Assembly (NCBI GenBank): GCA_019694465.1
Contig: JAIBBV010000013.1
Span: forward strand, 1-64,000
Reading direction: 5' to 3'
DNA: 64,000 nt
Origin: Oligoflexia bacterium
GTDB lineage: Bacteria; Bdellovibrionota_C; UBA2361; JAFLCA01
Shown: positions 34,323-41,241 of the stretch, one piece after another
Numbering within the stretch: position 1 is the stretch's first letter
Layout: every line of letters begins with the position of its first letter
Program-made: the position numbers and the translations under genes
The notes under the pieces: generated by a model
The model's input: the letters and a program-made list of their open reading frames with translations, nothing else
Databases searched by the model: none
What the model was told of the DNA's origin: nothing

Positions 34323-35234
34323 TTATGGCTCGTTTGGATTAACCACTTCGTTAATCGTGCCATCGCAACTGACCAAGTATTCCTTGCCAGCCATTTTTAC
34401 GGTTCCCTTCATACAGCTGGAGCCGGAACGCTTTTCACGTGCCTTAGTTGGATCGTCAAACTTTTGAGCGTCCCACTCCGTGGTCGGGTTACCCTTTTCG
34501 TCATCAGACGACCGCATGATTAAGCTTAAGCGTCCAAGTTGGCGAGCAGTTGTAATCTGCAAGGCGTCTTTTGGGGTTACATCGAGAGTGATAGTTCTGC
34601 TCGCTGCACGTACTGTATTCATCTGCGTACGCTTATCAATCGGGGTAAAGTCACCGCCGTAGGAAAGCACGCGTGCATTTTGAACAATAACTTTAGACGC
34701 CAAATTTCCGTTTTCGTAGAAAGTTAAAACAACGTCCACCTTCGTGCCCGGTAGAACGTGACCCTCGACACTCGAAGTTGCATCCACTTCGAATGACACC
34801 GCTCGGTTACCGGGCGTTACAGGAAGAGTGGTCGAAACTGCCTCACGCGCCAGCTGCGTACGCTGCACAGGCACACCAGGCTGCAAATCTACTTTAGCAA
34901 AGAGACTCTTCATTTCTTCAATATCGCGCACAGCACCATCAGGCACCTGATTGCGCGGCCAGTAAACTTCTTTGAAGGATACTTCTGATAAGCGCGTACC
35001 TGCGCGCACAACTCTGTCAGGAGTTAAAAGAGTGACAGTCCCAATTGCCTGCGGAATAGCAGCCTGCGTGGCCTGCACTTCTTTGGCGTCAGACCGTGAG
35101 CTGAAGCTGAAGACGACGAACAAAACAACTAATAGAGAGAAGGCCAGACCTGCTGCGGCGATAAACAATAGTCGCTCACGCTCGTTGGTTTTCCCACCGA
35201 GGGCTGGATAGTAGCGGCCGAATTTGGTGTTCAT
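34323..35234 (-). CDS. CpaB-like pilus assembly protein (orphan)
   Basis: CpaB/RcpC proteins support the secretin of Flp (Tad) pili. This 303-residue protein has a membrane anchor (about 22-45), an SAF domain (GTVTLLTPDRVVRAGTRLS, then YWPRNQVPDGAVRD) and the family stretch VTPGNRAVSFEVDATSSVEG with HVLPGTKVDVVLTF. ATG 35234 is chosen because aaggggga precedes it at a good distance. The cysteine-containing C-terminal 60 residues are not typical. No other flp/tad gene is near, so it may act with genes elsewhere. Confidence 0.85.
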   Translation of the reverse strand: MNTKFGRYYPALGGKTNERERLLFIAAAGLAFSLLVVLFVVFSFSSRSDAKEVQATQAAIPQAIGTVTLLTPDRVVRAGTRLSEVSFKEVYWPRNQVPDGAVRDIEEMKSLFAKVDLQPGVPVQRTQLAREAVSTTLPVTPGNRAVSFEVDATSSVEGHVLPGTKVDVVLTFYENGNLASKVIVQNARVLSYGGDFTPIDKRTQMNTVRAASRTITLDVTPKDALQITTARQLGRLSLIMRSSDDEKGNPTTEWDAQKFDDPTKAREKRSGSSCMKGTVKMAGKEYLVSCDGTINEVVNPNEP

Positions 35235-35555
35235 AAAACCTATTCCCCCTTGAGCGCTGGTCGCAATTACCAAATGGCAGAGACCACCTGCCTAAACCTA
35301 CCGGAAGCTCGAGGCTTCCAGACCAGCGCACTCTATTATAAGCGTTCTACCCCTAGCTTAGCAAAAGTCGGGCCTTGACTAAGAACCTGATTTACTGTCC
35401 TCGTCACCAGCGTGACAAATCTAAGTAATTTCAAGGTATTAGCCAATTAGGTAGCTTATAATCTGCCCTCTAGGCACTCTCGGTCATGGCTAATATCGGT
35501 AGCTTAGAGTATGAGCCTTAGTACTAGGATTTTTTTGTAATAACTTATCAGTAAC
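35235..35555. promoter_or_regulatory. Divergent region with a -10 box before the Fn3-like lipoprotein gene
   Basis: These 321 bases lie between the divergent cpaB and lipoprotein genes. A perfect -10 hexamer TATAAT lies at 35457-35462 on the plus strand, about 95 bases before the lipoprotein ATG, but no good -35 is at the usual spacing. No other structure was found. Confidence 0.3.
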
Positions 35556-36071
35556 ATGCGTACACTAAAGTTTGCTCTTCTCGCCTCGCTTTTAGCTGCA
35601 CAAATAGGCTGCGGTTTTACCTATCGCAATACTATTGGGCTGTTTGACTCCGCCCCTGCAAAGCAGTCTGCGTTTACCTCGCCAGCCACGGCCCCGGAGC
35701 CAGAAACGTCAGTAGTCAAACCCGAGCCAAGCCAGGATACTACGCCTACCACAGAGACACTGGCGCAAACGCCTCCAAGCACAGCGACAAGATCAGCCAT
35801 TCAAGCAACGCAAGTTGAACTGCTTTGGGAAATTCCAAAGGATGCCGTTGATGGCTATATCATTCGCTACGGACTAGACCGAGAAAAGTTGGACCACGTC
35901 AAACGTGTGCCAGCATCGGCCCTAGAGCGATTTGAAGATTCAAAGCTTGGCTTCGTTTATCGTTATGTGCTGAGTGACGTTCCAGAGAAAAGCTCAGTGT
36001 TTGTGAGCCTCTCAGCTTTTGTTGGTGAGCATGTATCAACACAAAGTCAGGTACTTGAGCTGAAAAAATAG
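35556..36071 (+). CDS. Lipoprotein with a fibronectin type III-like domain
   Basis: The 171-residue protein has a lipoprotein signal ending AAQIGC (lipidated cysteine about residue 19), then a proline/threonine/glutamate-rich linker (about 30-85). An Fn3-like beta-sandwich follows: QVELLWEIPKDAVDGYIIRY, RYVLSDVPEKSSVFVSLSAF and STQSQVLEL. Fn3 domains usually mediate binding on the cell surface or in the periplasm. It has no operon partner, and its role is unknown. Confidence 0.75.
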   Translation: MRTLKFALLASLLAAQIGCGFTYRNTIGLFDSAPAKQSAFTSPATAPEPETSVVKPEPSQDTTPTTETLAQTPPSTATRSAIQATQVELLWEIPKDAVDGYIIRYGLDREKLDHVKRVPASALERFEDSKLGFVYRYVLSDVPEKSSVFVSLSAFVGEHVSTQSQVLELKK

Positions 36072-36074
36072 GTG

Positions 36075-36212
36075 GTGTCCTGAGTCAGTGATTTCTTGAA
36101 TAATTGTAGCTCTGGACACTAGCCGGCCATGGATGGCCGGAGTCGAACCAGAAACGCCTATTGTCCTTAGTCTCCGAACTTATTTTTTAAACCTATTTCC
36201 GACTCGGGACAC
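36075..36212. repeat. Inverted-repeat element of about 138 bp
   Basis: The ends gtgtcctgagtca (36075-36087) and cgactcgggacac (36200-36212) are complementary at 11 of 13 positions. Inside lies an 18-bp palindrome, ccggccat-gg-atggccgg (36123-36140), followed by agtcgaacca, which looks like a tRNA T-loop although no tRNA folds. The direct repeat ggacactagc occurs after the first inner segment and again at the right end. It looks like a small mobile or structured intergenic repeat. The rest of the gap to 36605 shows nothing I recognise. Confidence 0.45.
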
Positions 36213-36605
36213 TAGCAGCCTTCTGAAAATACCGGCGAATAATGCTGGCCTCCTCTTGCGGGTCCCATTTTATAAGGCGTAGCAATCTCAGAGCGCATTC
36301 AAGAACTGATTTTTGGCTCACCATAGCCCAACATCATCGCTAAAGAGACTTCACCTACTTAGAGTCGAATAGCACTATAACTATGATTTGACGTTGATCG
36401 ACTTGGCAGCACATGATGGCGCCAGCCGCTCAAAGCTTGACAATGCCGTGGGGAATTTCCCTCGCGCTATGCACCCCAGCTGTATTTCTTGTCTCTAGCA
36501 ACAAACTAATAAAACTGAACTACCCAGCAAATTTACTCTCTTAAGCAGGCAACCGCAGCGCGCCTGTATGTCAATAATTATAAGCTTGTCACTTACGTAA
36601 GCGAG

Positions 36606-37205
36606 TTAATTACTCCCATCTGGAAGTAGTGGTATAGACTGTCCATTCACATTCACGCCTGGCATCAAAAATGGAAGAATCTTCTTAAAAAATCCTGGCC
36701 TCGATGGTGCTGGCGTTGGTGGTGTCGTAGGAACAGCGGTCGGTGGCGTAGTAGGGATAGGTGTCGGAGTGGGTGTAGGGGGAGCGACTTCTCCGGGTTT
36801 CTTAGGCACAGAAACACAAGCACATCCAAGTACCACTGTAGTGCCATTGACTCTTCCAAAGTTCCTGGTACATGCGCCGCGGCGATCGGGATTCTGCTCA
36901 TTTACCGCCAGCCAGCAGTTGCCGTTTGTTTCACACTCGATCTGATTCTGAGCATTGCGAGTCGGTGGACAGATATCATCTACAGTTCGATTTACCAAAC
37001 GCGGATGCAGCTCGGCGACCTGTTGTGTAAAGTGCTCGGTTGGATTGAAGTTAAGCAGTGTTGCAGTTCCGCGATCAATCATCCCTTCGAGTGCTTCGAT
37101 TTCTATATCCTGGCAAGCTTCAAGCTCCGCTCGAGCTAGCACCGGGTGCAAGAACATCGAAGCGCCTAGTATACCAAAACCAACTGACAACACCTGCTTT
37201 TTCAT
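36606..37205 (-). CDS. Exported cysteine-rich protein with a Pro/Thr linker
   Basis: This 199-residue protein has a clean signal peptide (to LARA, about residue 26). A domain of about 100 residues follows with eight cysteines (EACQD, DDICPP, IECETNGNCWL, GACTRNF, GCACVS). A threonine/proline linker (about 145-170) and a hydrophobic tail (FFKKILPFLMPGVNVNG) complete it. Disulfides are expected in the periplasm or outside. It is the last of four tightly spaced exported-protein genes, 30 bases after its neighbour, with a strong ribosome binding site (gagagggg). Family not recognised. Confidence 0.75.
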   Translation of the reverse strand: MKKQVLSVGFGILGASMFLHPVLARAELEACQDIEIEALEGMIDRGTATLLNFNPTEHFTQQVAELHPRLVNRTVDDICPPTRNAQNQIECETNGNCWLAVNEQNPDRRGACTRNFGRVNGTTVVLGCACVSVPKKPGEVAPPTPTPTPIPTTPPTAVPTTPPTPAPSRPGFFKKILPFLMPGVNVNGQSIPLLPDGSN

Positions 37206-37235
37206 ACTCCCCTCTCTGGCTCCAATAACACCGAA

Positions 37236-37589
37236 CTAAAAATCAGAGTCCAAAATTGTAATATCAGCATCACCAGAATAGATACCATCCAGCTGCTTCT
37301 GCGCATCTCGCTTTTGCTCTTCCACCTCGTCGATACATTCCTTTGGAAGTTTGCAATTTGGATCGAGCCTTATGATTGCTTCACAAGCCTTGACGAAGTC
37401 ATTGGCTGCCTGAATCGCACTCAACGAGTAAACTTTGGGAGAACTTGGCAGCTGCTGGCAAGCAGCTCTACAATCCGCACATGTCACTTCATGCTCCTGC
37501 GCTTCCTTTACGGCCGGCGGGACAGAGCACCCAACGCTCACACTTAAGGCAACCATCGATACTGCCGCTACTAACAACCTATTTCTCAT
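37236..37589 (-). CDS. Small cysteine-rich lipoprotein
   Basis: From the ATG at 37589, preceded by aggagagg, the product is 117 residues. The lipobox SVGC puts the lipidated cysteine at residue 21. The mature part has six more cysteines (37, 40, 44, 69, 79, 85) in a mostly helical chain (TCADCRAACQQL, FVKACEAIIRLDPNC) and ends in the acidic tail GDADITILDSDF. A similar acidic C-terminus occurs in the protein encoded just upstream, which suggests they act together. A longer frame to 37643 would overlap that gene and is rejected. Family not recognised. Confidence 0.75.
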   Translation of the reverse strand: MRNRLLVAAVSMVALSVSVGCSVPPAVKEAQEHEVTCADCRAACQQLPSSPKVYSLSAIQAANDFVKACEAIIRLDPNCKLPKECIDEVEEQKRDAQKQLDGIYSGDADITILDSDF

Positions 37590-37614
37590 AAACCTCTCCT
37601 TAAAAAGCCCTTTG

Positions 37615-38235
37615 CTATTCAATTTCGACAAACTCTGGATCAACTAACTCGATATCAACACTAACTAGGTCCTGTAGTTCCTCCAAAGTAAGCTCGGAAC
37701 TAGACACAAACTCTCCAGCAGCACTTGAAAGAGACCCAGCCTTATCCCCGCTCTTATCTCCAGCTCCTGCTGGCGCGGTTTGTGGCAACAATAGCGCACA
37801 AATTCGACGTTTGCGGGCTTGGTCGAACTGACAATTTAGCTTTTTCGCTTTAATGTTAGCCTCGTCTCTTGCCTTCTGAGTTTCGCAGCCCTGCCGAATC
37901 TGATTTCCATTGGCTGCAGCACTTTGTATGCAGTTAGCCAGTTCAGCTGGCTTATTAGCAAATTGACTTTGACAGGCAGCACGCTCGGTTTGCTCAATTT
38001 GATTTGCCTGCTGTATGCAAGCAGCATAACGTGAATCTTTATCAGCCTCCGCCCCAGCAATGTCGGCAAGACATTGCTTGAGAGACTTTCCTGCTTCACG
38101 CATACACCGAAGATACTCTTCTACTGAGTTAGCTGGTGCATTCTGTGCAAACGCTGCCTGGCTACATACACTACAACTAATTGCCAACGTCAGCCGTAGA
38201 CCACTTCGTGCAATATTTGAATTTAGCAATTTCAT
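37615..38235 (-). CDS. Exported helical protein with mirror-symmetric cysteines (steps 11-18-15-14)
   Basis: From ATG 38235 (ribosome binding site gaggaaaa) the product is 206 residues with a signal peptide cut near AFAQ (30-31). The mature part has eight cysteines, at 44, 55, 73, 88, 102, 117, 135 and 146. Their spacing is a mirror image about residue 95, which lies in the turn ANKPAE. All steps fit alpha-helical periods, so I infer a helical hairpin with pairs 88-102, 73-117, 55-135 and 44-146. The acidic C-terminus (VDIELVDPEFVEIE) is probably exposed. It lies in a four-gene run. Function unknown. Confidence 0.8.
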   Translation of the reverse strand: MKLLNSNIARSGLRLTLAISCSVCSQAAFAQNAPANSVEEYLRCMREAGKSLKQCLADIAGAEADKDSRYAACIQQANQIEQTERAACQSQFANKPAELANCIQSAAANGNQIRQGCETQKARDEANIKAKKLNCQFDQARKRRICALLLPQTAPAGAGDKSGDKAGSLSSAAGEFVSSSELTLEELQDLVSVDIELVDPEFVEIE

Positions 38236-38264
38236 AAACTTTTCCTCAAAGATTTGAACAAGCA

Positions 38265-38858
38265 CTATTCTTGGGTCCCAGACACATCAGATTGCTGGGA
38301 GGGCGTGGGAAGCTTACAGCCAAGCTGGCAGGCTAGATGATCCTCTACTGCCTTAGCCTTAGCCTCATTGTAAGCTTGGTTTGCCGCAGCAAATATCGCG
38401 ACACACTGTGCATGATCCGCACCGAACTGAGCCTGCGCAGCTGCAAATTGAGTATTGTAAGCAGCGTTGCACTGAGTAACGAGGAACTCGTAATGTGGGG
38501 GATTGGTCTGCTGGAATTGCGAAGCCGCACTAACACAAGAATCCTTAGTCGCTTGTGCTTGTGCTTCAGCAGCATGCCGCTTCTGAATTGCCTGAAGAAC
38601 ACAGGCTCGGCCTTTTTGTTGCTGCGCATTGTAGTCAGCCGCGGCCTTGTCGAGATCTGAAGCTAGAATGTCATCACAACAGCTTAAGCACTCAAGATAG
38701 GATTTAGCTGCGCAGTCGCTTGGGGTCGGAGGCGGGGGGGTAGTCTGGGCTACCGCGGGGAGCGCCTGCAAGAAGAGGACGGTTGCGAGAATGCCCATCC
38801 GTTTTGCAACTGAACCTCTACAAATTGATGACTTGATCGAAAAATGATCCTGCCCCAT
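38265..38858 (-). CDS. Exported helical protein with mirror-symmetric cysteines (steps 4-25-22-22)
   Basis: From ATG 38858 (ggagg five bases upstream) the product is 197 residues. The signal peptide ends near AVAQ (38), followed by a short proline-rich segment. Cysteines at 57, 61, 86, 108, 130, 152, 177 and 181 are mirror-symmetric about residue 119, next to the turn TNPPH; Cys49 and Cys60 are outside the pattern. The chain is alanine/glutamine-rich and helical. I infer a long two-helix hairpin with rungs 108-130, 86-152, 61-177 and 57-181. It is the first gene of the four-gene run. Family and function unknown. Confidence 0.8.
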   Translation of the reverse strand: MGQDHFSIKSSICRGSVAKRMGILATVLFLQALPAVAQTTPPPPTPSDCAAKSYLECLSCCDDILASDLDKAAADYNAQQQKGRACVLQAIQKRHAAEAQAQATKDSCVSAASQFQQTNPPHYEFLVTQCNAAYNTQFAAAQAQFGADHAQCVAIFAAANQAYNEAKAKAVEDHLACQLGCKLPTPSQQSDVSGTQE

Positions 38859-39172
38859 GAAACCTCCAAAACAACCGAACAAACCTGATCCAAAGCAAAG
38901 AGCCGCACACCGGCAATCCGCCTTCGCGGCAAGCGCGATAACCATAAAAATAGTTTTGCAAGGAATGAGGTCCTCTGTTGCAAGTTAGTGTGCCTCAAAA
39001 GACTGCCTCAATTTGAGCTACTAGGCACAAGCGCGATTGATGGTCGCTACCTACTTATGCTGCGATGACAGACAGCTGGCGACCGCTAACAGAACCGCAA
39101 AGTTAGTCAATCGGTACAGCTAGGTACGCTCCGCGGTCTCCCCGGACCCAGACCCCGGTCTTTTTCTCTGGA
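38859..39172. other. Upstream region of the cysteine-rich cluster
   Basis: This stretch leads into the four-gene cysteine-rich run and should hold its promoter. I could not identify a convincing -35/-10 pair. A longer reading frame continues the first gene's frame to 38945 but lacks a ribosome binding site. Nothing else is recognised before the dispersed repeat. Confidence 0.3.
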
Positions 39173-39283
39173 GCCTGACCGCCCCGCCCCATCTAACTAG
39201 TTGAACCTCAGTGAACTCTGCGTGCACTGTGGTTAAAATTTGCATTAGATAAGGCACAGAGTTCGCAGAGCATTTTCGGTCAA
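39173..39283 (+). repeat. Dispersed intergenic repeat, copy A
   Basis: This copy of about 111 bp matches, in inverted orientation, a copy at 43834-43954. Shared exact blocks include aaatttgcattagataa (17 bases) and cacagagttcgcaga (15 bases), and similarity runs from gcctgacc to the terminal cggtcaa. Inside it, gaactctgcg and cgcagagttc-like arms are partly complementary, so RNA from it can fold. The two copies bracket the broken small gene and acvB-mprF. Confidence 0.8.
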
Positions 39284-39354
39284 CCTCCTGAGACTTGTAC
39301 GTTCTTAACTTCGTAGAACTATTGAGAGCGAAATGAGTATTGAGGAATCAAATT

Positions 39355-39609
39355 ATGAGAAGAGACGAAATAATTACGTTTTCTCACCTGATAAAAAGCA
39401 CAAAAGAAGTAGTAGTCGATGTGTGATTCAACAATAAAGTTATTGCGCTAACACTCCGCGGACGCGGCACAATGGTCCTTCAAAGCCTTGATTCATTTCA
39501 ACGAATGGCCAGCTTAGCAGAACAGTCTGTACGCGCGATGGCACTTGAGGATGCAATTAAAGCTGCTAGCTGCTGCGGATTCGAACCCCACCAAACATCA
39601 CATACTTAG
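39355..39609 (+). pseudogene. Small gene interrupted by one in-frame TGA
   Basis: A frame of 84 codons starts at ATG 39355, with gaggaa seven bases upstream, and ends at TAG 39607-39609. Its only break is TGA at 39424-39426 (codon 24). Before it the peptide reads MRRDEIITFSHLIKSTKEVV; after it, NNKVIALTLRGRGTMVLQSL and later QRMASLAEQSVRAMALEDAI, both protein-like. A decayed or recently inactivated gene fits best. An internal ATG at 39472 could still give 45 residues. Family not recognised. Confidence 0.45.
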
Positions 39610-39832
39610 GTTCCCGGAAGTCTCTGAGAAATTTTTTTGGAGAATTTTTTGGGCAGTATTCGTAGCGGCCCCTCTTAACCGCTCAACTGCGCCTCTCCAA
39701 GGAATGCGTCAATGCGCACCAGAATTGGAAAGTTAGGTCCGCGCAATGTTGCCCTACCCTGGTTTACAAAAAAGTAGATCTGCAGAAGTTGTCAATTATT
39801 GCAACATCTGAAATGCTGTAATCTCATAGCAT

Positions 39833-41224
39833 ATGAAGCTTCTGTCGTCTAAACTCGCTGTTCCCCTACTAAGCGCCGTTGGACTCACGGCTATAGCGGC
39901 AGCAGCATTTCTCTGGTATCGCAGCACCCAAACCATTCGCCATACTTCCATTTCTACCAGCCGCTTCGGTGAAGTAGCCGTGCTGTTGCCACCGGAAGAG
40001 CCTCAAGGCTTTGCTTTGTACTTGGCTGCGCAGACTAGCACCATGCCCGAGATGGCTCAGTCGCTTGCCCAGCTTGGATTTGCAGTAGGAGTGGTGGATA
40101 GCCCAGCTTACCTTGAAACGGTTAACCGAGAAGCACAGGATGACTGCCTACTCTTTTCAGGAGAGCTGACGCGACTCGCGCAAGTTATACAAAAGAACTC
40201 GCCGGTACCTCACCTCTTCCCAGCCCTTTTAGCTGGTGACGGCCCAGGTGCATCTATCGCAATGAGCGCCCTGGCGCAGTCTCCAAGGGATTTTAAAGGG
40301 GCTCTACTTCTAAATTTCTGCCCTCGACTCTCCACGCTTCAGAAGCTATGCGAAGAAGGCGGATTCTCCTCCGCTGCCGGACAACCCTTTAATTTACACC
40401 CACCACAAAATCTGAGTAAGGCAGTACTTGTATGGAATGAGCCCGGGCTAGATTGCGACCGAGGAGCTTGGGAAGCTTTTGTAGCACCATTAACTAAGAA
40501 GTCCGTAAAAGAAAGACCATTTGCCGGGGCCGAACTGGCACGCTTTATTCGCGGCGCTGACTTTCTCGAGCGCCGTCAAGATGTCGGTTCAATCGCCGAA
40601 CTGCCAGTGATCGATTTATTGCCAGAAACACAAGATTCTGACGATTTGGTAGTATTTTTGTCTGGTGACGGTGGATGGGCCACAATCGATAAGGAAATCG
40701 GTGAGTCACTACGACACCAAGGTGTGGCAGTAATCGGCTTTGACACATTACGTTATTTTTGGAAGCACAAAAGCGCACAACAATCAGCGCTCGACCTAGA
40801 ACGCGTAATCATGCACTACTCCGCTAGTAAGCACTACAAACACATTTCTCTGATTGGGTTTAGCTTCGGCGCAGATATCCTGCCAGCGTTAGTAAATTTG
40901 CTAGATGAAGAAACTCGCAACTCACTGCATCGCATAATTCTGCTAAATCCAGGACTGCGTTATGATTTTGAGGTGAACCTTACTGATTGGCTCAATATAG
41001 CGCCAAGTTATGGCAGCTCACTCATATCAGAACAGCTTAAGCGCGTACCACCACAGAAGCTCATCTGTATGTATACTTCTGATGAGAGCGAGGAGTCCGT
41101 TTGCGCATCCTTAGCTGTGACTGAAGGGCGCGCAATTGAGTTCAAGGGCGATCATCATTTCGATGGCGACTATAAACGAATTGCTAAAGATATATTGGGA
41201 CTACTGCACAACCCAGTGGATTAG
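39833..41224 (+). CDS. acvB: AcvB/VirJ-like lysyl-phosphatidylglycerol hydrolase
   Basis: The 463-residue protein has an N-terminal signal or anchor (about 7-27), then two alpha/beta-hydrolase-like halves as in AcvB. The C-terminal half carries LVVFLSGDGGWATIDKEIG, the nucleophile Ser344 in GFSFGA, and the likely catalytic His in FKGDHHFDGDY. In Agrobacterium, AcvB removes lysine from lysyl-phosphatidylglycerol in the periplasm, opposing the MprF/LpiA synthase. Here the synthase gene starts 17 bases downstream, which strongly supports the same role. Confidence 0.88.
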   Translation: MKLLSSKLAVPLLSAVGLTAIAAAAFLWYRSTQTIRHTSISTSRFGEVAVLLPPEEPQGFALYLAAQTSTMPEMAQSLAQLGFAVGVVDSPAYLETVNREAQDDCLLFSGELTRLAQVIQKNSPVPHLFPALLAGDGPGASIAMSALAQSPRDFKGALLLNFCPRLSTLQKLCEEGGFSSAAGQPFNLHPPQNLSKAVLVWNEPGLDCDRGAWEAFVAPLTKKSVKERPFAGAELARFIRGADFLERRQDVGSIAELPVIDLLPETQDSDDLVVFLSGDGGWATIDKEIGESLRHQGVAVIGFDTLRYFWKHKSAQQSALDLERVIMHYSASKHYKHISLIGFSFGADILPALVNLLDEETRNSLHRIILLNPGLRYDFEVNLTDWLNIAPSYGSSLISEQLKRVPPQKLICMYTSDESEESVCASLAVTEGRAIEFKGDHHFDGDYKRIAKDILGLLHNPVD

Positions 41225-41241
41225 ATCGGATTTTCCCCGCT

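Noticed and set aside
36100..36180. Possible tRNA around gtcgaacca
   Set aside because: No D-arm or anticodon arm can be folded; the T-loop-like bases are part of the inverted-repeat element.
39424..39426. TGA read as selenocysteine
   Set aside because: No recognisable SECIS hairpin follows and no selenoprotein family matches; loss of function is simpler.
39560..39600. tRNA-like gattcgaacccc motif
   Set aside because: The flanking bases do not form a T-stem or acceptor stem, and the motif lies inside the interrupted small gene.
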